A DNA stretch of 64,000 nt, taken from Peribacillus sp044761665. Lineage in GTDB: Bacteria > Bacillota > Bacilli > Bacillales > DSM-1321. The stretch lies in the NCBI RefSeq assembly GCF_044761665.1, contig NZ_JBIWCW010000002.1:540544-604543 (forward strand), read 5' to 3'. Shown one piece after another: positions 40,076-48,850 of this stretch. The notes below the pieces were generated by a model. The model ran no database searches and had not been told where the DNA came from. It was given only the letters and a program-made list of their open reading frames with translations. Within the stretch, counting starts at the first letter, position 1. Each line of letters opens with the position of its first letter. Made by a program: the position numbers and the translations under genes.

Positions 40076-41409
40076 AGAAAAGATATAAATACCTCACCCT
40101 CTTTTTCATTGCACTTCTTGCGTTTTTAACTGTTATGCTTATCCAGTTGAATAGGGAAACGGATCTTCCAAATGAAAGCGCAGAGAAAAAAGAAACATCG
40201 GAAGTCCAAAAAGAGGACACATCCATGAAAGAAAAAAATCAAGAAAGTAAGGAAACGACAGACACTGCAAGCGAAAAAGAAATCAATGCAATGACGGATA
40301 CAAATGAAAAGGTAGACAAGTTGATTGAAACGATGACACTTGAAGAAAAAGTCGGGCAGCTCATGATGATCGGGTTCGCTGGTACGGAAAAGAGTGCCGA
40401 GGTCGAGGAGTTCATCGAAGAGAAGCATATTGGCGGCATTATTTACTTTGACCGAAATATGAGTTCGCCTAAACAAGTGGCTGAGTTATCCAACTCGCTG
40501 CAGCAATCGGCAGAAGGTAGCCGTTTTTCCCTCCCGCTCATGGTAGCGATTGACCAAGAAGGAGGGGACATCATCCGAATGAGGGAACAGGTTTCGCCTA
40601 TCCCTTCGCAACAGAAGTTAGGGGAAAAAGCGTCTGCCGATGAAGTCTATCAGGTGGCTAAATTGAACGGTAGAGAGCTAGAGTCAATGGGAATCAACCT
40701 GAACTTTGCCCCTGTTCTTGATTTATCCAAAAAGGATAGCCGTTCATTCGGAACGAATCCGAAAAAAACCCATCAATATGGGGAAAAAGTGATTCAAGGC
40801 CTTAACGATGCTTCGGTTACAGGGGCACTAAAGCACTTCCCGGGGAATGGCCGTAGCGATGTTGACCCACATGTCGAGACTTCTTCTGTGGAAGCGAACC
40901 AGCTTGACCTGGAGAACTCGGATATCTATCCGTTTAAAAAAATCATCAGCGAAATGGATAATGACAAGTTTTTCATGATGGTGACCCATATAAAATATCC
41001 CGCTTATGATAAAGAAAAACCAGCCAGCCTATCCAAGGTCATTATCGAAGACCTGTTACGAGAGAAGCTTGGCTACAAAGGAATCGTCATCACGGATGAT
41101 ATGGAAATGGGGGCCGTGAAAAACTATTTTTCCTTTAAAGATATGGGAAAAGAAGCGATTCTTGCCGGTGTCGACATCGTCCTCGTTTGTCATGAACATC
41201 CACATCAACTAGAGGTGTACAACGGGATCATCGAAGCCGTTAAAAGTGGGGAAATTCCGATGGAGCGAATTGATGAGTCCACAAAGCGCGTCCTGACATA
41301 TAAATTGAATAACATTCAACAAACGAGCGTGGACCCGGATCAAGCTACAAAAGTGGTCAAGAGTCCTGAAAGTGTAAAGTACATCAATAATCTGAATTTG
41401 AATGAATGA
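40072..41409 (+). CDS. nagZ: Glycoside hydrolase family 3 beta-N-acetylhexosaminidase (NagZ-like)
   Basis: The 445-residue protein has an N-terminal membrane anchor (about 6-25, no lipobox), a charged linker to about residue 80, and a GH3 barrel. Key blocks are EKVGQLMMIGFAG, VAIDQEGGDIIRM, the family motif as KHFPGNGRSDVDPH, and the nucleophile aspartate in IVITDDMEMGAV. NagZ releases N-acetylglucosamine from muropeptides during wall recycling. The usual KHFPGHG is altered to KHFPGNG, while the catalytic Asp-His pair (DPH) remains. The C-terminal second domain of B. subtilis NagZ (about 640 residues) is missing. Confidence 0.87.
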   Translation: MKKRYKYLTLFFIALLAFLTVMLIQLNRETDLPNESAEKKETSEVQKEDTSMKEKNQESKETTDTASEKEINAMTDTNEKVDKLIETMTLEEKVGQLMMIGFAGTEKSAEVEEFIEEKHIGGIIYFDRNMSSPKQVAELSNSLQQSAEGSRFSLPLMVAIDQEGGDIIRMREQVSPIPSQQKLGEKASADEVYQVAKLNGRELESMGINLNFAPVLDLSKKDSRSFGTNPKKTHQYGEKVIQGLNDASVTGALKHFPGNGRSDVDPHVETSSVEANQLDLENSDIYPFKKIISEMDNDKFFMMVTHIKYPAYDKEKPASLSKVIIEDLLREKLGYKGIVITDDMEMGAVKNYFSFKDMGKEAILAGVDIVLVCHEHPHQLEVYNGIIEAVKSGEIPMERIDESTKRVLTYKLNNIQQTSVDPDQATKVVKSPESVKYINNLNLNE

Positions 41410-41410
41410 G

Positions 41411-41446
41411 AAAGAACCCGAAACTTTATCGTTCGGGTTCTTTTTA
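41411..41446 (+). terminator. Terminator after the nagZ-like gene
   Basis: AAAGAACCCGAA and TTCGGGTTCTTTTT form a 12-bp stem with a T-run. Confidence 0.9.
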
Positions 41447-41568
41447 CTGTCTGTATAAAAACTAGTCCTACCTAGTAAATATGTATATTTTATGATCGAT
41501 AAGATTAAAATTACTGAAATGTGACCGATATATGAACTAGACACTTTTTATGATGAAGGAGAAAAAAA

Positions 41569-43998
41569 TTGCACATTCAAGGAAGCTATAATACAGGGCT
41601 TGTCATTCTGTCCTTTTTAATTGTGGCTATGGCTTCGTATTCGGCTTCGGCCCTTGTAGGAAGGATCACGCAGTCGAAGCAGAAAGAGAAAAGATATTGG
41701 CTAATAGGCGGAGCCGTGACACTGGGCTTAGGCATATGGTCGATGCATTTTGTCGGAATGTTGGCTCTACAGGTCCATGAAACGATTTCTTATGATTATG
41801 TAAAGGTACTCATTTCAATTGCAATCGCCATATTTGCTTCGTGGGTGTCCTTGTTTTTCATCAGTCGTGAAACGATGAGTCGGAAACAGCTATTCATTGG
41901 CGGTGCCGCGCTGGGCACAGCCATCCTTACCATGCATTACACGGGAATGGCTGCCATGCGCATGTCGGCATCCATCCAGTACAATCACTTCTTGGTGTTC
42001 CTGTCAGTGGTCATTGCTTATGTCACTTCTGTAGTGGCACTGAAAATCAGCTTCATCTATAAACATCAAAGCGCCAGTCGGTTAGTTGAAAAAATGGTCA
42101 GTGCAAACATCACGGGGGTTGCTGTAGCAGGTACGCATTATACAGGAATGGCCGCTGCCACTTATCATAGTGACGACATGATGCATACAACCAGTTCAGC
42201 TCTCCCGATCGGGACGCTTTTGCTGGCCCTAGGAATTGGAATCGCTATACTATTCATTCAGATTTTGGTCATCTTCTTCATCGGTTTTGATAAGAAACTG
42301 ACCTTACAGAACAAGGAATTAAGGCTTACTCAGCAAAAGTTTGATTCCCTTGTTACTTATAATCCGGATATCATTTTTAGAATGAATAAGGAAGGAAGAT
42401 TGGAAACAATCAACCCTGCCATTACCAGGATTTTGGGGTATACACCAGAGGACATTCAAAAACTGTCGTTGAAGAGTCTAGTATCTGAAGAGGTATGGAA
42501 GGAATGTAAAAATTACTGTATAGATACTTTACGAGGGACCCTTCGCTCATTTGAAATAGAGGCCCTTCATAAGGATAACAGTAAAGTCGCTTTAAGCATT
42601 TTGACCATTCCCGTGTATGTGGATAGCGAAATCATAGGCATCAATGGAATTGCCAAGGACATCACCGAGCAAAAAGCGGCTTTGGCCAAAGTCAATTATA
42701 TGGCCTATTATGATGAACTTACAGGGTTGCCAAATAGGAGAGCTTTTAAGGAAAAGGCGAATATCCTCATTCAACAACAAGGGGAAGAAATGGCCGCATT
42801 ACTTTTGATGGATATTGATCGATTCAAGACCATCAATGATACCTTAGGCCATGGCCAAGGTGATCTGTTTATAAAAGAAATCTCCAATCGCTTTACTGAA
42901 TGCCTCGAACCAGGTGAAATCCTCGCTAGGATCGGGGTGGATGAATTTACCGTACTCCTTCCGAAAGTAACTGGGCTTGAACAAGCGGAAATAACCGCCC
43001 AAAAACTGATTCTTTCATTGGAAGAACCAATCAAGATCAATGCCCATGACATCTATACAACTACATGTATCGGGATATCGGCTTTCCCCCAAGATGGCTT
43101 GAACATCGACGAACTTATTAAAAGAGCTGATTTGGCCATGTTCTTAGGAAAAGGCACGGGAGACTCGTCGTATAAATTCTTCACGGAGTCCATGGAAAGT
43201 AGATTGGATAAAATCCAGATTGAAGAAGAAATGCGGACAGGGATTCATAAGGATGATGAATTCATTTTACATTTTCAACCCAAAATTGATACAAGGACGG
43301 CGAAAATTTCAGGTGCTGAAGCTTTGGTCCGCTGGAATCATCCAAGGTTGGGTTTTGTGTCACCAGCTGAATTCATTCCCTTAGCTGAGGAGACGGGGTT
43401 AATCATCCAACTTGGTGAGAAGATATTGGATCTAGCTTGTGCCCAACTTCATGCCTGGCATAAAGACGGATTCGATTCCATTCAAATCGCCGTCAATATA
43501 TCTACACGTCAATTCATGCAGGATAATTTCATTGAAAAGTTAAAACGAATGTTGGATAAATGGAATATAGACGGAAAAAACCTGGAGTTGGAAATAACCG
43601 AAAGCACGGCGATGAACAATGTGAACAGGGCCATCTTTACCTTTGAGAGGTTAAGGGAACTCGGCGTGAAGATAGCCATAGATGACTTTGGCACAGGTTA
43701 TAGTTCCTTTGCTTACTTAAAGGATTACCCCATTAACACACTGAAAATCGATCAATCTTTTATCAGAAATTTGGCCACTGGTGGTCCGGATGAAGCGATT
43801 GTAGCTTCCATCATTGGCCTTGCCAAAAACATGCAGCTGAATATCGTTGCAGAGGGAGTTGAATATCAAACGCAATTCGACTTTTTAAAAGAATTGGAGT
43901 GTAACCAAGTACAGGGTTATATGTTCAGCAAACCGCTACCGGCACACGAATTAGAAGACAAGTTTCTACGAAACCTATATGCGTTTCCGGTCGCTTGA
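41569..43998 (+). CDS. MHYT-PAS-GGDEF-EAL signalling protein (DgcW/YkoW type)
   Basis: The 809-residue membrane protein matches B. subtilis DgcW (YkoW). Seven helices (1-240) carry three MHYT-type motifs (SMHFVGML, TMHYTGMAAM, GTHYTGMAAA), thought to sense a diatomic gas or copper. A PAS domain follows (about 255-365), then GGDEF (about 375-535) and EAL (about 545-800). The cyclase signature reads RIGVDEF instead of GGDEF, so cyclase activity is doubtful. The phosphodiesterase motifs EALVRWNHP, EITES and DDFGTGYSS are intact. It probably degrades c-di-GMP, with the GGDEF part regulatory. Start is TTG 41569 after AAGGAG. Confidence 0.92.
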   Translation: MHIQGSYNTGLVILSFLIVAMASYSASALVGRITQSKQKEKRYWLIGGAVTLGLGIWSMHFVGMLALQVHETISYDYVKVLISIAIAIFASWVSLFFISRETMSRKQLFIGGAALGTAILTMHYTGMAAMRMSASIQYNHFLVFLSVVIAYVTSVVALKISFIYKHQSASRLVEKMVSANITGVAVAGTHYTGMAAATYHSDDMMHTTSSALPIGTLLLALGIGIAILFIQILVIFFIGFDKKLTLQNKELRLTQQKFDSLVTYNPDIIFRMNKEGRLETINPAITRILGYTPEDIQKLSLKSLVSEEVWKECKNYCIDTLRGTLRSFEIEALHKDNSKVALSILTIPVYVDSEIIGINGIAKDITEQKAALAKVNYMAYYDELTGLPNRRAFKEKANILIQQQGEEMAALLLMDIDRFKTINDTLGHGQGDLFIKEISNRFTECLEPGEILARIGVDEFTVLLPKVTGLEQAEITAQKLILSLEEPIKINAHDIYTTTCIGISAFPQDGLNIDELIKRADLAMFLGKGTGDSSYKFFTESMESRLDKIQIEEEMRTGIHKDDEFILHFQPKIDTRTAKISGAEALVRWNHPRLGFVSPAEFIPLAEETGLIIQLGEKILDLACAQLHAWHKDGFDSIQIAVNISTRQFMQDNFIEKLKRMLDKWNIDGKNLELEITESTAMNNVNRAIFTFERLRELGVKIAIDDFGTGYSSFAYLKDYPINTLKIDQSFIRNLATGGPDEAIVASIIGLAKNMQLNIVAEGVEYQTQFDFLKELECNQVQGYMFSKPLPAHELEDKFLRNLYAFPVA

Positions 43999-44083
43999 AG
44001 GGATGGAAGTCTGGGTCTCCTTGTTTAAAGAAGAGGGTATAGGGAAATACTATACTATACTAAAATAAAAGGAGGAAACTCAG

Positions 44084-44272
44084 ATGCCATCAAACAAAAT
44101 GATTGGAACCGTCTTAGTGGGTGCAGCTGCTTACCTAATGCGTAATAAAGAAACTCGTGAAAAGACAATGAGTCAAATTAAATCACTTGCTAATCCTGAA
44201 ACGATTGATAAGGTTAAGAGCCAACTCCAGTCCTTTACTAAAACGAAATCAAGTTATTCCCCGACTAATTAA
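44084..44272 (+). CDS. Small YtxH-like hypothetical protein
   Basis: The 62-residue protein has a short hydrophobic N-terminus (MIGTVLVGAAAYLM) followed by a basic amphipathic helix (ETREKTMSQIKSLANPETI). It resembles short YtxH-type proteins in layout only. The ATG follows AAAGGAGGAAA. No function can be given. Confidence 0.7.
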   Translation: MPSNKMIGTVLVGAAAYLMRNKETREKTMSQIKSLANPETIDKVKSQLQSFTKTKSSYSPTN

Positions 44273-44285
44273 GTGAACATGAAAC

Positions 44286-44357
44286 GATCCCCTTTCAGGA
44301 AATCGGAGAAATGCCGGCTTATCTAAGGCATGACCGATCCCTTGAAGGGGATTTTCT
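44286..44357 (+). terminator. Possible terminator of the 44.1-kb small gene
   Basis: ATCCCCTTTCA near 44288 pairs imperfectly with TTGAAGGGGAT near 44342, followed by TTTTCT; the intervening 45 bases may fold on their own. Confidence 0.4.
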
Positions 44358-44364
44358 ATTTATA

Positions 44365-44407
44365 TCAAAAAAGCACCTGCCGTGGTAAAAAGCCACGGCA
44401 GGTGCTT
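44365..44407 (-). terminator. Terminator of the SET-domain gene
   Basis: AAGCACCTGCCGTGG and CCACGGCAGGTGCTT form a perfect 15-bp stem, followed on the minus strand by six T residues. Confidence 0.9.
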
Positions 44408-44418
44408 TATGTCATCTA

Positions 44419-44820
44419 TTACTCAGTTTCTTCTTCACCATTATCTTCTTTATTGAACCATAACGGATCTTCATTATCGACCTCACCATTATAATTGATG
44501 GTAATCTCTTCTCCGGCTTTAATGTCGGTATAAGCGAAGAAATCGAATGTATGCTGGTCAAAGTTTATATCATATGTCGCATTGGGCGTATAGGAATGGT
44601 TAAACAGCATGCCGTAACCTAAAAGCAAGCAAGTATGGTTAATGCCATACTCAAACGCATAATCCGCCAGCAATGTCTTCTCTATATGAACATGCTCTTC
44701 ATTTGGATAAGCGATAACCGGTGCTTCATGTAAAAGCTCACCCTTTTTAATGTCACGTTTCGCGAAAACGCCTCTATTGAACTCTCCATCACTAAGTGTG
44801 GAATTTTTAACTTCGATCAT
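44419..44820 (-). CDS. Bacterial SET-domain protein (putative lysine methyltransferase)
   Basis: The 133-residue protein is essentially a minimal SET domain. The N-terminal part reads NRGVFAKRDIKKGELLHEAP, the cofactor/knot motif FNHSYTPNATYD (NHS matching the NHxxxPN SET motif), and the ending AGEEITINYNGE (matching the GEELxxxY motif). SET enzymes methylate protein lysines with S-adenosylmethionine; bacterial free-living members are little studied. The ATG at 44820 follows AGGTG by six bases. No partner gene is adjacent. Confidence 0.85.
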   Translation of the reverse strand: MIEVKNSTLSDGEFNRGVFAKRDIKKGELLHEAPVIAYPNEEHVHIEKTLLADYAFEYGINHTCLLLGYGMLFNHSYTPNATYDINFDQHTFDFFAYTDIKAGEEITINYNGEVDNEDPLWFNKEDNGEEETE

Positions 44821-45208
44821 ATTCGTCACCTACTTGTTCTATTGTTTATAGTCCGGATTGTATAAGCTTGACAGCAAATGGGAAGAAAAGCAACTGATTT
44901 AGGGAATTAAATATTGCCATGAATAGATATTTGCATGAAAAAGGATAAAGTGCAAAGAGAATGACTGCAAAAAGGAATGGCATGGGATGCAAAGAATTAT
45001 GGCGGAAAGTGCAATGGGTTTTGTCGAAAAATGATTTTTTTTCGAGAAGAGGAGACATTTTTTATAATGGCATGAAAATTGCTTACTAATATAAGGGTAA
45101 TTCGAAGGAAAGTAAAATCAACCTATTTGATGAGTGACTTTATAGTAGTATAATTTGTGAAATAGGAATTTTCTGAATGTTAACGCTTATGCAAAAGGAG
45201 ATGAGAAA
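44821..45208. other. Divergent intergenic region between SET-domain gene and lysP
   Basis: No gene is supported. The right half is AT-rich and ends in AAAGGAG before lysP. I looked for a lysine riboswitch (L box) and did not find one. Confidence 0.45.
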
Positions 45209-46699
45209 ATGCTAGTAAAACGTGAAGAGGAAACTTTCGAGTATTCAATTGAGCACACACAAGAAGAACAAAAGTTAAACAGAAGCTTGAAATCTCGTCA
45301 CTTAACGATGATTTCTATTGGAGGCGCTATTGGTACAGGATTGTTTCTAAGCAGTGGGGCGGCTATACATACCGCAGGTCCAGGTGGTGCATTGCTTGCT
45401 TATGCATTAGTCGGTGCCATGGTGTACTTTGTCATGACAAGCCTAGGCGAGTTAGCGGCCTTCATGCCAACGAGTGGATCATTTAGTACATATGGAACCA
45501 AGTTCGTTGATCCGGCTTTTGGTTTCGCTTTGGGTTGGACATACTGGTTTAACTGGTCCATGACCATAGCGGCTGAATTAGCCGCCTCAACGATCATCAT
45601 GAAATTTTGGTTTCCGGATAGTCCATCGCTATTATGGAGTGTCTCATTTTTAGTTCTTATTTTTCTATTAAACTATTTATCTGTGAAAGGATATGGTGAA
45701 GGGGAATACTGGTTTTCGTTCATAAAGGTAACGGCCATTGTCATTTTTCTCATTGTTGGCCTCCTTATGATAGTGGGCATTATGGGAGGGGAAGCGGTAG
45801 GCTTTAAAAACTTTACAGTGGACGATGCTCCTTTTCCGGGTGGTTTCATGGGAGTATTCATCGTTTTTATAGCGGCTGGATTTTCCTTTCAAGGGACGGA
45901 AATCGTTGGTGTGGCAGCTGGAGAAAGTGAAGACCCAGCAAAAAATATTCCTAAGGCCATAAAAAGCGTATTCTGGAGAATCCTTCTTTTTTACATATTG
46001 GCGATGTTTGTGATAGGACTTCTTATTCCCTATACCAACGCAAGTTTACAAGGTGAGAATGTTATGGTCAGCCCATTTACACTAATATTTGAAAAGGCGG
46101 GAGTAGCCTTTGCGGCTTCCCTCATGAATGCCGTTATCTTAACAGCAGTCCTATCAGCGGGTAATTCTAGTCTCTATGCATCTACCCGTATGTTATATTC
46201 AATGGCGAAAGCGGGACAGGCCCCACGTATATTTGCCAAACTGAACAAACGTGGTGTGCCTGTAGCTGGAATGATCTTAACCTGTGCAATCGGGATGCTT
46301 GCCTTTTTGGCATCCATATTCGGTGATGGGACAGTCTATCTATGGCTAATGAATGCAATAGGGATTACAGGGTTCATTTTCTGGCTAGGTATTTCCATAA
46401 GCCATTACCGGTTCCGTAAGGCTTATGTTTTACAAGGGCATTCATTAGATAGCCTGCCGTATAAGGCTTTGTGGTTCCCAATTGGGACGATATTTGCCAT
46501 TTCAATCGGTCTTATCGTCATTTTAGCTCAAAATATCCAAGCATTCTTTTCGGACCATATTGACTGGGGGAGCGTGGTTGCGGCCTACTTAGGCATCCCA
46601 CTTTTTCTTGGCCTTTGGTTTGGTTATAAATGGATCAAGAAAACAAAATTCGTTAAGCTTGAAGAAGTGGAGTTTGACTTTGATCATAAGTATGACTGA
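45209..46699 (+). CDS. lysP: Lysine-specific permease LysP
   Basis: The 496-residue APC-superfamily permease has twelve helices and is very close to E. coli LysP along its length. Matching stretches include HLTMISIGGAIGTGLFLSSG, MTSLGELAAFMPTSGSFSTY, GFSFQGTEIVGVAAGESEDP, AVLSAGNSSLYASTRMLYSM and ISHYRFRKAYVLQGHS. It imports lysine with protons. The N-terminal 30 residues are longer than in E. coli. The ATG follows AAAAGGAG; a terminator follows. Confidence 0.88.
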   Translation: MLVKREEETFEYSIEHTQEEQKLNRSLKSRHLTMISIGGAIGTGLFLSSGAAIHTAGPGGALLAYALVGAMVYFVMTSLGELAAFMPTSGSFSTYGTKFVDPAFGFALGWTYWFNWSMTIAAELAASTIIMKFWFPDSPSLLWSVSFLVLIFLLNYLSVKGYGEGEYWFSFIKVTAIVIFLIVGLLMIVGIMGGEAVGFKNFTVDDAPFPGGFMGVFIVFIAAGFSFQGTEIVGVAAGESEDPAKNIPKAIKSVFWRILLFYILAMFVIGLLIPYTNASLQGENVMVSPFTLIFEKAGVAFAASLMNAVILTAVLSAGNSSLYASTRMLYSMAKAGQAPRIFAKLNKRGVPVAGMILTCAIGMLAFLASIFGDGTVYLWLMNAIGITGFIFWLGISISHYRFRKAYVLQGHSLDSLPYKALWFPIGTIFAISIGLIVILAQNIQAFFSDHIDWGSVVAAYLGIPLFLGLWFGYKWIKKTKFVKLEEVEFDFDHKYD

Positions 46700-46714
46700 A
46701 AACCTTATTTTGAT

Positions 46715-46751
46715 AAACCGGATCATGGATACAGGCATGATCCGGTTTTTA
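46715..46751 (+). terminator. Terminator of lysP
   Basis: AAACCGGATCATG and CATGATCCGGTTTTT form a 13-bp stem with a T-run. Confidence 0.92.
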
Positions 46752-46797
46752 TTTATGTGAAATATGTTTTTATCATTTCATGGGGGGCGCATAATGG

Positions 46798-46824
46798 ACT
46801 GGCAGATTACCTGTCAGTTTTTTT
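46798..46824 (+). terminator. Second hairpin with T-run, possible attenuator
   Basis: CTGGCAG and CTGTCAG with a 5-nt loop are followed by seven T residues. The hairpin lies inside an 18-codon frame starting ATG 46794 behind GGGGGG, about 150 bp upstream of the next gene. Confidence 0.5.
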
Positions 46825-46975
46825 ATGGATGGATAAATTTTCTTTTATAAGGAATGGTCATGGAAACATGTGAATATTTACTAGTTATAACTTATCTACA
46901 CCGGGTAAGAGAGTATCATCCTTCGAATAAGGACTTGTATGAATACACCAAGCTCAAATAAGGAGGATGATTGGA

Positions 46976-47503
46976 ATGTTCGGTCTGTCTGATATCATCA
47001 AATTTCTCTTTTCATTTTTTCTAATCTTACCGGTTGTCACACTGATTCATTTAGGTGGGCATTTATTCTTTGTGACGCTTTTTGGAGGTACGGAGAAAAA
47101 AATCTTAATCGGATGTGGAGACAAGTTATTTTCCTTTTTCAATGTAGAAATAAGGAAATATTACTTTTGGAATGGGCATTGTGAATTCAAGGGTTTAAAA
47201 TATGATAATAAATTCACTAATATGTTGATTTATTTAGGGGGAGCCATCTTTAATCTAATTAGCATGTTGGTTATATATAGCTTGGTCTATCAGAATATCT
47301 TGGAAAAGTCGGTCATCTGGTACCAATTCATTTACTTTTCTTTTTATATCATGTTCTTTTCCTTATTTCCGATGTACTTTTCCGACGGGTCGCCAAGCGA
47401 TGGCAAAGCGGCAGAACTGACGTTGAAGAACAAGCTCCAGGATAAGGTCACGGATGATGTAGTAGTGAAGAAAGAGAATGATGAAGATAGTCAATGTGGT
47501 TGA
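46976..47503 (+). CDS. M50-like membrane protein lacking the catalytic glutamate
   Basis: The 175-residue protein has about four membrane helices. The first contains IHLGGHLFFVTLFGG in the position of the HEXXH zinc motif of M50 site-2 proteases, but the glutamate is replaced (HLGGH). A later FPMYFSDGSPSDGKAA resembles the third-ligand segment of M50 proteins with its aspartate kept. It may be an inactive relative that binds metal or a partner. The start at 46976 follows AAGGAGG by nine bases. Its tail is charged and ends in DSQCG. Confidence 0.65.
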   Translation: MFGLSDIIKFLFSFFLILPVVTLIHLGGHLFFVTLFGGTEKKILIGCGDKLFSFFNVEIRKYYFWNGHCEFKGLKYDNKFTNMLIYLGGAIFNLISMLVIYSLVYQNILEKSVIWYQFIYFSFYIMFFSLFPMYFSDGSPSDGKAAELTLKNKLQDKVTDDVVVKKENDEDSQCG

Positions 47504-47505
47504 AT

Positions 47506-47536
47506 AAAAGGGACAAGCCGGTGGCTTGTCCCTTTT
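47506..47536. terminator. Bidirectional terminator
   Basis: AAAAGGGACAAGCC and GGCTTGTCCCTTTT form a 14-bp stem with a 3-nt loop, shared by convergent genes. Confidence 0.92.
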
Positions 47537-47540
47537 CAGT

Positions 47541-48644
47541 TTATTCCCAGATTTCTTTGGCGACATCCACAACGAATTTCAATTTTTCCCATTGCTGCTC
47601 TTCCGTTAGCTTGTTGCCAAGATGAGTGGAAGCGAAACCACATTGTGGGCTTAAGCATAATTGTTCATGTGGCACGTATTGTGCCGCTTCCTTAATACGT
47701 GATTTAACGGCTTCTTTATCTTCAAGTTCACCATTCTTCGAAGTAACCACGCCAAGAACAACTTGCACACCGCCATTTGGAATGTATTCTAATGGTTTAA
47801 AGTCTCCTGAACGATCATCATCGTATTCCAAGAAGAATCCATCTACATGTTCTTTAGCTAATAGAGTCGGTGCAATACGGGCATAGCTTCCTTCAAAAGC
47901 CCAAGTAGATTGGTAATTCCCACGGCAAAGGTGAGTCGTGACAACCAAATCCTCTGGTTTTCCCTCCAAGGCACCATTAATCACACGCAATGCTAAATCG
48001 ATTAATTGTTCTCTTGTATATTTTCCTTCTTTGAACTGGAAATCCGGAGCAGAAAGTCTGGCTATGTATACATCATCTAATTGTAAATAACGTACACCGG
48101 CATCATAAAAGGCTTGTAAAGCGTCTTGATAGGCTTTGATGATATCTTTTGCATAGTCTTCGATGTCAGGGTAGATTTCTTCATTATGGATACCTACCGC
48201 AAATAATTGATTGGGACTAGGGATGGTTTGTTTCGCAACAGCCCGTCCGTCCACGATTTCATTAAACTCAATAAAGTCTTTAATAAAGGGATGATCGGGA
48301 TTAAAAGAAATCTTTCCAGTATTCCGAACGTTATAACGTTCTGTTTCAATTCCATCAAAGGTAAGACCTTTTTCCGTGACATACCCTTCGATTCCATTTA
48401 AATGCTCCAAGAAGTCAAAGTGCCACCAGGTGCGTCTGAATTCCCCGTCAGTGACTGCCTCTAATCCGATTTCTATTTGCTTATCGACGATACGTTTAAT
48501 TTCCTTCGTTTCAACCTCGCGTAATTGTTCTGCGGTAATGATTCCTTCTTTATATTGCTTTCTTGCAAGATGGACACTTTCTGGTCTTAATAAACTTCCT
48601 ACGTGATCGGCTTTGAAAGGAGCTTTTGTTAAAGTGATGGACAT
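47541..48644 (-). CDS. MetE C-terminal-like methyltransferase (YxjG/YxjH type) under SAM riboswitch
   Basis: The 367-residue protein is a single-barrel relative of the catalytic half of cobalamin-independent methionine synthase. Visible blocks are ADHVGSLLRPESVHLAR, EAVTDGEFRRTWWHFDF, YLQLDDVYIARL, THLCRGNYQSTW and QLCLSPQCGFAST. The His and Cys of the last two blocks, with the glutamate in between, are the usual zinc ligands. B. subtilis YxjG and YxjH have the same length and also carry S boxes. It likely transfers a methyl group to homocysteine or a related thiol. Expression should fall when SAM is high. Confidence 0.9.
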   Translation of the reverse strand: MSITLTKAPFKADHVGSLLRPESVHLARKQYKEGIITAEQLREVETKEIKRIVDKQIEIGLEAVTDGEFRRTWWHFDFLEHLNGIEGYVTEKGLTFDGIETERYNVRNTGKISFNPDHPFIKDFIEFNEIVDGRAVAKQTIPSPNQLFAVGIHNEEIYPDIEDYAKDIIKAYQDALQAFYDAGVRYLQLDDVYIARLSAPDFQFKEGKYTREQLIDLALRVINGALEGKPEDLVVTTHLCRGNYQSTWAFEGSYARIAPTLLAKEHVDGFFLEYDDDRSGDFKPLEYIPNGGVQVVLGVVTSKNGELEDKEAVKSRIKEAAQYVPHEQLCLSPQCGFASTHLGNKLTEEQQWEKLKFVVDVAKEIWE

Positions 48645-48674
48645 GATAGATTCCTACTTTCCTTATTAAAATAT

Positions 48675-48705
48675 AAAAACCTCTTCTTAAAAAAAGAAGA
48701 GGTTT
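48675..48705 (-). terminator. SAM riboswitch terminator
   Basis: On the minus strand AAACCTCTTCTT and AAGAAGAGGTTT pair and are followed by TTTATATTTT, between the aptamer and the start codon. Confidence 0.88.
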
Positions 48706-48729
48706 AATCAGCTATGCTTATTTACTCTT

Positions 48730-48825
48730 CTTATCTTCAAGTTTTACACTTCTGGAATTAGCACAGTACAGTAAAGTCTGTTGCTGAGGTATCAAAGGGC
48801 CAGTCCCTCCACCTCTCTGGATAAG
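48730..48825 (-). promoter_or_regulatory. SAM-I riboswitch (S box) aptamer
   Basis: On the minus strand it opens CTTATCCAGAGAGGTGGAGG, continues GACTGGCCCTTTGATACCTC and AGCAACAGAC, then GTGCTAATTCC, and closes with GATAAG pairing to the opening CTTATC. This is the full S-box pattern. Confidence 0.95.
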
Positions 48826-48850
48826 AATATGAACTATTCAATTAATTACG

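Noticed and set aside
44846..45058. A 70-residue minus-strand frame upstream of lysP
   Set aside because: It is phenylalanine-rich by base composition, has no ribosome binding site, and overlaps the region expected to hold divergent promoters.
44821..45208. Possible lysine riboswitch before lysP
   Set aside because: I could not find the conserved L-box helices or a terminator in the leader.
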